Source: Acidimicrobiia bacterium (GTDB lineage: Bacteria > Actinomycetota > Acidimicrobiia > Acidimicrobiales > Poriferisodalaceae). From it: a stretch of 64,000 nt of DNA. The notes below the pieces were generated by a model that was given only the letters and a program-made list of their open reading frames with translations, did no database searches and was not told the origin of the DNA. The position numbers and the translations under genes were made by a program. Below, in pieces: positions 53,272 to 61,752 of the stretch. The stretch spans positions 128,498 through 192,497 of the forward strand of contig DUBN01000068.1 in assembly GCA_012960315.1 (NCBI GenBank), read 5' to 3'. Numbering within the stretch: the first letter of the stretch is position 1; each line of letters opens with the position of its first letter.

Positions 53272-54405
53272 GTGAGGATCGGAATTGTCTCGCCCTACAG
53301 TCTCACCAGTCCGGGAGGCGTCCAGTCTCAGGTTCTCGGATTAGGTAGAGCCCTGGGTCGCCTTGGGCATCGGGTACGAATTTTGGGTCCGTGTGATGGA
53401 GCCCCTCCCGAACCCGGAGTGACTCCTTTAGGCGCGAGCATCCCAACATTTGCTAACGGATCCGTCGCACCGATAGCTCCCGATTTAGCCTGCACTCTTC
53501 GGACGATTCGTGCTCTACGCGACGAAGAATTTGATGTCATACATATCCACGAACCGATCTGTCCGGGACCCTGCCAAACGGCATTATTTCTCCGAAACGC
53601 ACCGATCGTGGGGACCTGGCACGCAGCTGGAGGCAGCAAGGCCTACCTCACGCCCGGTGTTCAATGGCTTGCCACTCGAATGAATGTTCGGGTAGCGGTC
53701 TCCAAAGAAGCGAGGGATATGGCGCGCGAGGCCCTCGGAGGTGACTACGAGGTGGCCTTCAACGGCATCGAGATCGAAACCTTCCACAACTCGTCAGCGA
53801 AACACACCTCAGGTCCGACTATCGCATATCTAGGACGGCACGAACCGCGCAAAGGTTTAGAGGTGCTACTCCAATCAGTCGTGTCAATGCCAGAGAAAGT
53901 AACGCTGTGGGTTATGTCCGACGGCCCTCAAACCGAAGAACTGCGTTCACGGTACGGCTCTGATGAACGGGTGAAGTGGCTGGGAGCAGTAAGCGATGAA
54001 GAGAAAATTTCAAGATTGAAGGGGGCCGATGTTTTTTGCGTGCCTTCCCTCCGAGGGGAGAGCTTCGGAATTGTGCTTCTCGAAGGAATGGCGGCGGGCA
54101 CACCGGTTGTAGCGAGTGACCTGCCGGGCTATCGCAATGTCGCTAAAGGAGGCGACGAGGCATATTTGGTTACACCTGGCGATGTTCAAGCGCTGAGTTC
54201 GGGGTTGAGACGTGTGCTCGAAGATAAGCAACTAGCAAGCCAACTGTCAGAAGCGGGGTTGAGCCGAGCAGAAGAGTTCTCGATGGCTCGACTTGCCGAG
54301 ATTTATGTTGAGTTGTACCAGCGCGCGATCGAAATCGAACTCAAAGATCCCCAAAGAGGTGGTTGGCGCGGACAGTTGAGTCGGATGATCGGCCACTCGA
54401 CATGA
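53272..54405 (+). CDS. pimA: GT4 glycosyltransferase, PimA-like phosphatidylinositol mannosyltransferase
   Basis: A 377-residue GT-B enzyme: N-terminal RIGIVSPYSLTSPGGVQSQV with the GGVQ loop, VIHIHEPICPGPCQTALF, YLGRHEPRKGLEVLL and the EX7E motif in ESFGIVLLEGMAAGTPVVAS (near residue 268). It matches PimA, which puts the first mannose on phosphatidylinositol. GTG 53272 is chosen because it places RIGIV at the N-terminus. It directly follows the acyltransferase gene. Confidence 0.85.
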   Translation: MRIGIVSPYSLTSPGGVQSQVLGLGRALGRLGHRVRILGPCDGAPPEPGVTPLGASIPTFANGSVAPIAPDLACTLRTIRALRDEEFDVIHIHEPICPGPCQTALFLRNAPIVGTWHAAGGSKAYLTPGVQWLATRMNVRVAVSKEARDMAREALGGDYEVAFNGIEIETFHNSSAKHTSGPTIAYLGRHEPRKGLEVLLQSVVSMPEKVTLWVMSDGPQTEELRSRYGSDERVKWLGAVSDEEKISRLKGADVFCVPSLRGESFGIVLLEGMAAGTPVVASDLPGYRNVAKGGDEAYLVTPGDVQALSSGLRRVLEDKQLASQLSEAGLSRAEEFSMARLAEIYVELYQRAIEIELKDPQRGGWRGQLSRMIGHST

Positions 54406-54511
54406 ACAGGCCACTGTTTCCACCTGATTGAGCGGGTATCAATGCCCCGCTGCTCGGACCCCTACACTGCGACTTCGAGCCGCTGACCGACATCGGAGAT
54501 ACGAAAAGCAA

Positions 54512-55303
54512 ATGGAGAACTGGAGCGATAGAAACCAACAGCGCGCAGTTCGACTCAACATCATATTTTGGTTATCGGTCTTGTTGATTTCTGTCGCCAT
54601 ATGCGCGGTTGGGCAGTTGGTGAAACTCGTACCAATTTGGATATCAGTGCCGGCTGGCTTAGCAACCTTTGGTGCGGTTGCGTGGTCGTCTAAAGAAGCA
54701 GAGCGTCGGCTCATAGCAGGGTGCGGAGAAACCGAAGTAGCGACAGATAGCTACCCACGGTTGGAGAATCTGGTCGACGCCTTATGTCTGACTACCGGTA
54801 CCTCACCCCCTGAGATTCGCGTACTTCGATCACCAGGGCGCAATATCGCCGCTGTTGGACGTCAGCCCCACAAATCAACGCTGCTCATCACTACCGGACT
54901 TCTTGAGAACACCAGCCGTATAGAACTCGAAGCAGCGCTCGCTAATCGGATCGCTCAAATAGCGAATCATCGAGTGGCCGTGATCAGCACGACGCTCAGT
55001 ACCTTTTGCTTAACCTTGGGATCCTCGCGCTTTCGAGTTCAACCTTTTCTCCTATTGGACCTCTTAACGAGGGGCCGACTGACTAGCGACCTTGAGACCA
55101 GCAACGATTTCTATGGCGACTCAGCGGGAGTAGCGGTTACCCGATATCCACCTGGGATGATTGAGGCGCTTGAGGTTTTCGAGAATCAACACCATTTGCC
55201 CGAAGTCGACCCCATCACAGCACCGCTATGGCTGGTCGACCCGTCAAGCGCGGGAGAGCAAACGAGTATTCAAGCTCGGATCGCCTCGCTCCGCGAGATG
55301 TGA
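54512..55303 (+). CDS. M48 (HtpX-like) membrane protein lacking the HExxH motif
   Basis: A 263-residue protein with two hydrophobic segments (about 18-37 and 43-58) and an HtpX-like core: PPEIRVLRSPGRNIAAVGR, LLITTGLLENTSRIELEAALANRIAQIANH. In active M48 proteins the ELEAVLAHELSH segment holds the zinc ligands; here it reads NRIAQ at residues 145-149. The third ligand region is DFYGDSAGVAVTRYP, without the Glu. So it cannot bind zinc in the normal way and is likely a pseudo-protease. It lies between pimA and a DUF3048 gene, 8-107 bp from each. Function unknown. Confidence 0.7.
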   Translation: MENWSDRNQQRAVRLNIIFWLSVLLISVAICAVGQLVKLVPIWISVPAGLATFGAVAWSSKEAERRLIAGCGETEVATDSYPRLENLVDALCLTTGTSPPEIRVLRSPGRNIAAVGRQPHKSTLLITTGLLENTSRIELEAALANRIAQIANHRVAVISTTLSTFCLTLGSSRFRVQPFLLLDLLTRGRLTSDLETSNDFYGDSAGVAVTRYPPGMIEALEVFENQHHLPEVDPITAPLWLVDPSSAGEQTSIQARIASLREM

Positions 55304-55313
55304 TTTCCAGACG

Positions 55314-56486
55314 ATGCGACGCGGAATTGCATTTGGATTCTCCGCGGCACTTCTAGTCTCCTGCGGCGCTGATTTACGTGACGACGTCAAGGGAGTCACT
55401 AACAACTCGGCAGTAACGACATCTGCGATTGCTGCAACCACGACATCGATCAACGAGCATCTCCGCCAACCTGAGGGTGATGAGCCCCAAACAACGACGA
55501 CGACTTCAGTCGCTTCATCTCCCACCACCAGGTTCCAATCCTCAGACAATCAACAACAAACAGAAGGGCCCCAAGCGCCTTATAGGGGGACACCAATATC
55601 CGAAGCCACCCTTGCGGCACCGCGTTTGGCCTTGAAGATTGATAATGCACCAACTGCAGTGCCCCAACAAGGGATTCAAGAAGCCGACCTTGTCTTCGAA
55701 GAACTAGTCGAAGGGGGACTGACGAGGTTTCTAGCGATCTTTCATACACAAGTGCCTGAGATGGCCGGGCCCGTGCGCTCCGGTCGCTCAACCGACATCC
55801 CACTCTTAATGCCCTTCGACGGAGCACTATTTGGATGGAGCGGAGCAAACTGGGCGTTTCGCAGATTGCTTGACTCAGTGGCAGTGACTGACGTTGGGGT
55901 GTACCGCAAACCCTCCGATTACTGGCGGCGAACGGATCGGACCACGCCTAGCAACTTATGGGCGCATAGCGAGAAACTACTTCGACATGCACCCGACGAC
56001 CTCCCTCCCGCAGAACCGATATGGCCCTTTCGCGCTGTTGGTCAGCCAGTCATTTCAGAAGCTGAACCCACCGACGGTGTCGACATCACCTGGGGTTCAA
56101 CCGACGTGTCGTTTAGATGGGCCGCTGCACTGGGCGGGTGGCAACGATTCCAGAACGGTGAGCAACACCTAGTCGCTGACGACGAAGGTGATCTAGTTGC
56201 CCTGGCTCCTGAGAATGTTGTCGTTCAGTTCACCAAATACGTCCTCAGCAACGAAATCGATTCGAACGGTGCACGAATTCCGATTGCTCAGCTAACTGAA
56301 GGAAAAGGAAGGGCGTGGATACTTACCGACGGCAAAGTCATCGAGGGCCGCTGGGACAAACCCAATATCACGGTCCACACTCAATTCACTGATGCCACAG
56401 GGAGCGCAGTAGCTATGGCACCAGGATCAACGTGGATTTTGCTCGTTCCAAGGGATGCTGCCACTTTGATCAACGAGAGCGACTAG
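55314..56486 (+). CDS. DUF3048 (YerB-like) lipoprotein
   Basis: A 390-residue lipoprotein: signal with lipobox LLVSC near residue 16, a Thr/Ser-rich linker to about residue 90, then DUF3048: RLALKIDNAPTAVPQQGIQEADLVFEELVEGG (cited by RLALKIDNAP and EADLVFEELVEGG) and PVRSGRSTDIPLL. It is placed at the outer membrane face of the cell. The family binds or remodels cell-wall material by proposal, but has no firm function. ATG 55314 is chosen because it gives the signal peptide. Confidence 0.85.
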   Translation: MRRGIAFGFSAALLVSCGADLRDDVKGVTNNSAVTTSAIAATTTSINEHLRQPEGDEPQTTTTTSVASSPTTRFQSSDNQQQTEGPQAPYRGTPISEATLAAPRLALKIDNAPTAVPQQGIQEADLVFEELVEGGLTRFLAIFHTQVPEMAGPVRSGRSTDIPLLMPFDGALFGWSGANWAFRRLLDSVAVTDVGVYRKPSDYWRRTDRTTPSNLWAHSEKLLRHAPDDLPPAEPIWPFRAVGQPVISEAEPTDGVDITWGSTDVSFRWAAALGGWQRFQNGEQHLVADDEGDLVALAPENVVVQFTKYVLSNEIDSNGARIPIAQLTEGKGRAWILTDGKVIEGRWDKPNITVHTQFTDATGSAVAMAPGSTWILLVPRDAATLINESD

Positions 56487-56518
56487 ATAGACCTGACTTG
56501 TTCGGCAATCTGCGGGCT

Positions 56519-56524
56519 TAGACT
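56519..56524 (+). promoter_or_regulatory. Putative -10 element, leaderless pdxS
   Basis: TAGACT lies 6 nt before ATG 56531; a CTTGTT-like -35 lies 16 bp upstream. No Shine-Dalgarno. It favours ATG 56531 over GTG 56525. Confidence 0.55.
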
Positions 56525-56530
56525 GTGAGG

Positions 56531-57433
56531 ATGGCTGAAAGTAACAGCGGTTCGAACTCTCAAATCGGCACCGTGCGTGTTAAAAGAGGATTAGCTGACA
56601 TGCTTCGCGGCGGCGTGATTATGGATGTGGTTAATCCAGCCGAAGCAAAAATTGCAGAGGACGCTGGCGCCGTAGCGGTGATGGCACTAGAGAGAGTCCC
56701 TGCCGACATACGACGCGATGGCGGAGTCGCTCGAATGAGTGACCCTTCAATGATTGAAGCGATACAAGAAACAGTCACAATTCCCGTAATGGCTAAAGCT
56801 CGGATTGGTCATTTCGCTGAAGCTCAGGTGCTTGAGTCGCTTGGGGTCGACTACGTCGACGAATCGGAAGTGCTGACCCCAGCTGACGAAGCTCACCACA
56901 TTGACAAATGGGCGTTCACTGTTCCGTTCGTGTGCGGCGCTACCAACCTCGGTGAAGCATTGCGCCGAATTTCCGAAGGTGCATGCTTGATCCGGTCAAA
57001 AGGCGAGGCTGGAACAGGAAACATCGTCGAAGCAGTCCGTCACTTGCGTTCAATTCTGGGGGATATTCGTAAACTCACCCAAGCTGACGCAGCCGAATTG
57101 TTTGACTGGGCGAAACGTTTGCAAGCTCCGCTGGGTCTCGTACAAGAGGTTGCTGAGACAGGGACGTTGCCTGTGCCGATGTTTTGCGCTGGCGGTATCG
57201 CTACTCCCGCAGATGCCTCTCTAGTGATGCAGCTAGGAGCCCAATCGGTTTTTGTCGGCTCGGGGATCTTCAAAAGCGAAGACCCGGCACCTCGAGCTAA
57301 AGCCATCGTCGAAGCAACCACGCACTACCGGGACCCAGCAATGGTCGCGAAAGTGAGCCGAGGGTTGGGAGACGCGATGCCCGGTCTAGAAATCGGCGAG
57401 CTTGACACAAAGCTTTCCGAACGCGGCTGGTAG
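56531..57433 (+). CDS. pdxS: Pyridoxal 5'-phosphate synthase subunit PdxS
   Basis: A 300-residue TIM barrel: [17 protein letters not shown] near residue 30 (catalytic Asp), [14 protein letters not shown] (Schiff-base Lys) and [11 protein letters not shown] (second Lys), ending SERGW. It makes PLP from ribose 5-phosphate, glyceraldehyde 3-phosphate and ammonia delivered by PdxT, whose gene follows 9 bp downstream. Confidence 0.96.
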   Translation: MAESNSGSNSQIGTVRVKRGLADMLRGGVIMDVVNPAEAKIAEDAGAVAVMALERVPADIRRDGGVARMSDPSMIEAIQETVTIPVMAKARIGHFAEAQVLESLGVDYVDESEVLTPADEAHHIDKWAFTVPFVCGATNLGEALRRISEGACLIRSKGEAGTGNIVEAVRHLRSILGDIRKLTQADAAELFDWAKRLQAPLGLVQEVAETGTLPVPMFCAGGIATPADASLVMQLGAQSVFVGSGIFKSEDPAPRAKAIVEATTHYRDPAMVAKVSRGLGDAMPGLEIGELDTKLSERGW

Positions 57434-57442
57434 ACGGCCAAG

Positions 57443-58030
57443 TTGTCGCCGCTCGTCGGGGTTCTGGCCTTACAAGGCGCCTCAGGAGAGCACACTGATG
57501 CACTGCGAAAGTTGGGGGTCCGCGCTCAAGAAGTCCGGATGCCAGAAGACCTTGAGACCATTGACGCCATAATCCTGCCAGGCGGCGAGTCAACAACTAT
57601 TTCCATGCTCTTGGAATCGAGTGGAACCTTTGAGCCGTTACAAGAACTTCTTTCTCAAGGCCTTCCCGCTTTCGGTACTTGTGCCGGCATGATCATGTTG
57701 TCCAACAAGGTCTTAGATGGTCGAACTGATCAACGAAGTTTTGACCGGATAGATATCTCCGTACGCCGCAACGCCTTTGGACGTCAGATCGCGAGCTTCG
57801 AAACCGATATTGATGTGATTGGACTAGAGGAGCCCTTCCCGGCGGTGTTCATTCGCGCACCGGGCGTAGAGACAGCTGGTCCTGAAGTTGAGGTTCTAGC
57901 AACGGTCAAACTTGACGAGCAGACCGAAATACCGGTCCTTTGTCGTCAAAACAACGTCTTGGTTTCCAGCTTCCACCCGGAGCTAACGGGGGACCTTCGC
58001 CTGCATCAAATGTTTCTTAGCGAGCTATAA
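57443..58030 (+). CDS. pdxT: Pyridoxal 5'-phosphate synthase glutaminase PdxT
   Basis: A 195-residue class I glutaminase: VGVLALQGASGEH, ILPGGESTTISML, the nucleophile in FGTCAGMIML and the His-Glu pair in SSFHPELTGD. It supplies ammonia to PdxS. TTG 57443 gives the family N-terminus; it overlaps no gene. In mycobacteria a thioesterase gene separates pdxS and pdxT; here they are adjacent. Confidence 0.95.
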   Translation: MSPLVGVLALQGASGEHTDALRKLGVRAQEVRMPEDLETIDAIILPGGESTTISMLLESSGTFEPLQELLSQGLPAFGTCAGMIMLSNKVLDGRTDQRSFDRIDISVRRNAFGRQIASFETDIDVIGLEEPFPAVFIRAPGVETAGPEVEVLATVKLDEQTEIPVLCRQNNVLVSSFHPELTGDLRLHQMFLSEL

Positions 58031-58113
58031 GGGCGGCAGCGAAATGCGGTCCATAGATACGAACGTTCGCATCATGCAATCTCGGTGGCACAATATGACC
58101 CGGAGGTATCCAA

Positions 58114-58866
58114 GTGTCCGGGCATTCCAAATGGGCGACCATCAAACACAAAAAAGGTGCTACTGACAAAGCTCGAGCCAAGCTCTTCGCGAAGCTCATC
58201 CGTCAGGTTGAAGTAGCAGCTCGCGAAGGCGGAGGCGATCTAGATTCGAACGCCAACCTTCGCACGATGTACCAGAAGGCACGCGACAACTCCGTGCCGC
58301 TCGACACCATCGAACGGGCGATCAAACGTGGGACAGGTGAACTCGAAGGGGTTAGCTACGAACAAGTCACCTACGAAGGATACGCGCCACATGGCATAGC
58401 AATGTTCGTTGACGTCTTGACTGACAACCGAAATCGAACAGGGGCGGAGATCCGCAGCGTCTTTACCCGAGCCGGAGGATCTCTAGCTGAACCGGGCGCT
58501 GTTGCATGGCAATTTGACCGCAAAGGAGTGGTGTTGGTACCGGGCAGTCTCGACGAGGACGACGTCATGTTGGCCGCACTAGAAGCTGGAGCCGAAGACG
58601 TTGTAGTTGAGGGTGAACTATGGAGGGTGACAACCGATCCCTCCAACACCATTGCGGTTCGAGACGCGCTCGAAGAATCTGGTATCGAAGTATCTTCCAC
58701 CGATCTCATCTATTTGCCTCAAAATGTCATCGAACTTTCCTCAAGCAACGATGCCCGCCAGGTCATGGCCGTAATGGATGCCCTAGACGACCATGATGAC
58801 GTCCAGGGCGTTTACGCGAACTTTGACGTGCCAGATGAAGTTCTTGCAGAGCTTACGGAAGACTGA
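58114..58866 (+). CDS. yebC: YebC/PmpR-family transcriptional and translational factor
   Basis: A 250-residue YebC (TACO1) protein: SGHSKWATIKHKKGATDKAR at the N-terminus, then YEGYAPHGIAMFVDVLTDNRNRT and LAEPGAVAWQFDRKG. Family members act as DNA-binding regulators or as translation factors for proline runs. GTG 58114 follows CCGGAGG. It precedes ruvC, the common actinobacterial order. Confidence 0.95.
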   Translation: MSGHSKWATIKHKKGATDKARAKLFAKLIRQVEVAAREGGGDLDSNANLRTMYQKARDNSVPLDTIERAIKRGTGELEGVSYEQVTYEGYAPHGIAMFVDVLTDNRNRTGAEIRSVFTRAGGSLAEPGAVAWQFDRKGVVLVPGSLDEDDVMLAALEAGAEDVVVEGELWRVTTDPSNTIAVRDALEESGIEVSSTDLIYLPQNVIELSSSNDARQVMAVMDALDDHDDVQGVYANFDVPDEVLAELTED

Positions 58867-58889
58867 TCGGCACCCTCGGGGTAGTGCGG

Positions 58890-58895
58890 TAGAAT
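58890..58895 (+). promoter_or_regulatory. Putative -10 element, leaderless ruvC
   Basis: TAGAAT lies 7 nt before GTG 58903 with no Shine-Dalgarno, so the ruvCAB operon may have its own promoter behind yebC. Confidence 0.5.
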
Positions 58896-58902
58896 CGAAC
58901 CT

Positions 58903-59403
58903 GTGTTCGTTCTGGGAATTGACCCTGGCCTATCCCGATGTGGGTATGGCGTTGTGGAGCAGGTGGGCAACAAGCCCGAGGCGGTAGCTATCGGTGTGAT
59001 CCGCACTCCTCCCAAAGCCGCGACGGCTAACCGCTTGGCAGCTGTGCATAGAGAATTTCAAGAATTAATTGAGGAACATCGCCCAGATGTGGTGGCAATA
59101 GAGCGAGTTTTTTTTCAGGTGAACGCTCGCACTGCCATGAGTGTTGCCCAAGTAAGTGGTCTTGCTATGGCAGTAGGTGCGGCAGCGGGCGCCGAAGTGG
59201 TCGAATACACACCAAACCAAGTAAAAGAAGCTGTGGCAGGTTGGGGTAACGCGACCAAAGAACAGATGCAGCGTATGGTTCAATCTCTGCTCTCCTTACC
59301 TGATCTTCCAACACCCCCAGACGCAGCTGATGCCGCCGCTGTGGCACTTTGCCACCTCGCTCACGCATCAACTCGCCGGCTCGAAAAGGTTTTTGAGGTC
59401 TGA
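58903..59403 (+). CDS. ruvC: Holliday junction resolvase RuvC
   Basis: A 166-residue RNase H-fold endonuclease: FVLGIDPGLSRCGYG (first Asp), VVAIERVFFQVNARTA (Glu) and PPDAADAAAVALCH (last acidic pair). It cuts Holliday junctions in concert with RuvAB. Its stop overlaps the ruvA start (TGATG). Confidence 0.95.
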   Translation: MFVLGIDPGLSRCGYGVVEQVGNKPEAVAIGVIRTPPKAATANRLAAVHREFQELIEEHRPDVVAIERVFFQVNARTAMSVAQVSGLAMAVGAAAGAEVVEYTPNQVKEAVAGWGNATKEQMQRMVQSLLSLPDLPTPPDAADAAAVALCHLAHASTRRLEKVFEV

Positions 59404-59996
59404 TGATCGGCTCGCTTCGTGGTTCGCTTATAGACAAAGACCCGGAAGGAGAAGTCGTAGTAGAAGTCGGCGGACTCGGGTACCGAGTGACCGTGAACCT
59501 TGGAACTCTGGTGGAACTACCAGAAATAGGCGCCGAGGTATTTGTGCATGTTCATCACCACATCCGAGAGGGTGACCAACAGCTATACGGATTCGCGACG
59601 CTGGCTGAACGAAAGTGCTTCGAATCTGTAATCGGGGCCCATGGAGTGGGTCCAGCGCTGGCGATGGCGGTTCTGGCCACGCTGCCCCCCGACGAACTGC
59701 GCCACGCTGTGGCCAGCGATGACGTGGAAGCCTTGTGTTTGGTGCCCGGGGTTGGAAAAAAAACGGCGCAGAGAATGGTTTTGGAGTTGAAGAATCGCCT
59801 TGAGATCTCCGGGCTTGATAGCGGCGAACTAACGATCGACAACCGGACTGTTTCTACCGCGCTAAGCGATGTCCGTGACGCCTTAACGCAAATGGGTTTC
59901 GCAACCGAAGAAGTGCGGCGCGCGGTGGAGGGCCTCGAAGGAGATGACACTTCGATCATGCTTCGTTCCGCCTTACAGCGTTTGGCGACCAAATGA
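59403..59996 (+). CDS. ruvA: Holliday junction branch migration subunit RuvA
   Basis: A 197-residue protein: OB-fold N-terminus ([21 protein letters not shown]), HhH motifs ([19 protein letters not shown] and [19 protein letters not shown]) and the C-terminal domain III. It binds the four-way junction and loads RuvB. It overlaps ruvB by 4 nt. Confidence 0.95.
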   Translation: MIGSLRGSLIDKDPEGEVVVEVGGLGYRVTVNLGTLVELPEIGAEVFVHVHHHIREGDQQLYGFATLAERKCFESVIGAHGVGPALAMAVLATLPPDELRHAVASDDVEALCLVPGVGKKTAQRMVLELKNRLEISGLDSGELTIDNRTVSTALSDVRDALTQMGFATEEVRRAVEGLEGDDTSIMLRSALQRLATK

Positions 59997-61072
59997 CTGA
60001 GAATGATTGGGGCCGAGAAGAGGGATTTCGTCGCACCGAAAGCGAGAATCGGGATGAAATTCTTCGAGCTGACACTGTGGGAGAAGAGCAAGACGAAGTT
60101 GGGTTGAGACCTCGGCTGTTGGAAGAGTTCGTTGGCCAATCTGAGCTTAAAGATCACCTAGGAGTCGTCCTAGACGCGGCACGCGCTCGCGAGCAAACAC
60201 CGGACCATTTGCTCTTTGCGGGCCCTCCAGGCCTTGGCAAAACAACCCTCGCCGGAATTGTGGCGGCGGAACTGGGGGTAGTTATGCACGTGACCTCTGG
60301 TCCAGCCATCGAACGGGCTGGCGATCTCGCCGCGATTCTCACAAATTTAGGCGACCGCGACGTCTTATTTATCGATGAAATTCACCGTCTACCCAAACAA
60401 GTTGAAGAAGTTCTGTATCCGGCGATGGAGGACTTTCAGCTAGATGTTGTGCTTGGCAAAGGGCCCGCGGCTCGGTCTATTCGCTTCGATCTACCAGCTT
60501 TTACTTTGGTGGGCGCCACAACCAGAACTGGATTAATTGCAGGGCCTCTGCGAGATCGTTTCGGCTTGGTGGAGCGTCTCGATTATTACGCCCCTGTTGA
60601 GCTTCAAGCCATCGTTGAAAGGGCGGCAGGCATCCTTTCCGTCTCGATTGATTCTGACGGCGCAGCTGAGATTGCTAGTAGAAGCCGGGGGACCCCGCGA
60701 ATAGCGAACCGTCTACTACGTCGGGTCCGCGATTATGCGGAGGTGCGCGCTGATGGTGTTGTCAATGTCGAAGTAGCACGCGACGGACTAGCCCTGTTCG
60801 GTGTAGATGAACTTGGGCTTGACAAAGTTGACCGGTCGATTCTCGAATCGATCGCTGTGCTGCACGAAGGCGGCCCGGTGGGGTTATCCACTCTTTGCAT
60901 CAGCGTGGGAGAACAACCTGAAACTCTTGAAGATGTCTATGAGCCGTTCTTGATACAGCAAGGACTTCTTCAACGTACGCCGCGGGGTCGGGTGGTCACG
61001 AGAGCAGCATTCACCCACCTAGCAGTCGATCCCCCAGACCGTTTTTCGGCGAGGCGCTCGTTATTCGAATAA
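59993..61072 (+). CDS. ruvB: Holliday junction branch migration ATPase RuvB
   Basis: A 359-residue AAA+ motor: [20 protein letters not shown], Walker [13 protein letters not shown], Walker [13 protein letters not shown], sensor with [18 protein letters not shown] and a winged-helix C-terminus ending [10 protein letters not shown]. It drives branch migration. The first 35 residues are an extra charged tail. An alternative start further in is possible. Confidence 0.95.
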   Translation: MTENDWGREEGFRRTESENRDEILRADTVGEEQDEVGLRPRLLEEFVGQSELKDHLGVVLDAARAREQTPDHLLFAGPPGLGKTTLAGIVAAELGVVMHVTSGPAIERAGDLAAILTNLGDRDVLFIDEIHRLPKQVEEVLYPAMEDFQLDVVLGKGPAARSIRFDLPAFTLVGATTRTGLIAGPLRDRFGLVERLDYYAPVELQAIVERAAGILSVSIDSDGAAEIASRSRGTPRIANRLLRRVRDYAEVRADGVVNVEVARDGLALFGVDELGLDKVDRSILESIAVLHEGGPVGLSTLCISVGEQPETLEDVYEPFLIQQGLLQRTPRGRVVTRAAFTHLAVDPPDRFSARRSLFE

Positions 61073-61088
61073 TGATGGCTTCGATCAG

Positions 61089-61712
61089 GTGAACTCAGAC
61101 CGTCTTTGGTATGCCGCATACGGATCAAATGTTCTTCGAGCACGATTCCTTCTTTATCTCAAAGGCGGAAGTTACCAGGAGGGTCACCGAGAACATGTGG
61201 GAGCCCGTGACCGTCAAGAACCCGGCCGCGAGTCGCCAGTAATACATGGCCCATGGCATTTGCATTTCGGATTGTCTTCTTCGCGATGGGGCGGAGGTGT
61301 CGCCTTCTTGGACCCCAACAACGACCAAGGTGCAAGTGTTCGTTGTTGGAATATCACGCAGGAACAATTTGTGGACGTTGCCGCTCAAGAGAATGGGATG
61401 CTTCCCGGGGACCTCGAGATAAATATCGAGAAAGTGGTGGCAGAGAAACAGGTCGAAATTGGCACCTCCTGGTACGCCCGCGTCGTTTGTCTCGGTGAAT
61501 ATCGGGGCCAACCAGTGATGACATTCACGAGCTCTCAGCCACCAAAACCGAGCCCGCCAGGAGGGGCATATCTGAAGGTGATTTTGGGAGGCTTCTTGGA
61601 AGCAGAGCCAACCCTGCTTAGTCAGCATGTTGACCGGCTTTTGCGAGCTGAGGGTGTCGCTCCCCAATGGAGTCGGGAAACTCTAGTAGGACTAGTAAAT
61701 CGAGCCACCTAA
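61089..61712 (+). CDS. Gamma-glutamylcyclotransferase-fold protein
   Basis: A 207-residue protein that opens with LWYAAYGSNVLRARFLLYL. The YGSN motif is that of GGCT-fold enzymes, and the length matches actinobacterial homologues often annotated as histone-deacetylase-like without experimental support. GGAVAFLDP corresponds here to GGGVAFLDP near residue 73. It may release 5-oxoproline from gamma-glutamyl peptides or have another role. GTG 61089 lies 16 bp after ruvB. Its place between ruvB and queA is unexplained. Confidence 0.68.
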   Translation: MNSDRLWYAAYGSNVLRARFLLYLKGGSYQEGHREHVGARDRQEPGRESPVIHGPWHLHFGLSSSRWGGGVAFLDPNNDQGASVRCWNITQEQFVDVAAQENGMLPGDLEINIEKVVAEKQVEIGTSWYARVVCLGEYRGQPVMTFTSSQPPKPSPPGGAYLKVILGGFLEAEPTLLSQHVDRLLRAEGVAPQWSRETLVGLVNRAT

Positions 61713-61752
61713 CCTCAATGACATCGTGAGTGCTGAGCGTGCTGTTCAGAAC

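Noticed and set aside
58060-58069. CGAACGTTCG palindrome upstream of yebC-ruvCAB as an SOS (LexA) box
   Set aside because: LexA boxes of this type need four bases between GAAC and GTTC; here there are none.
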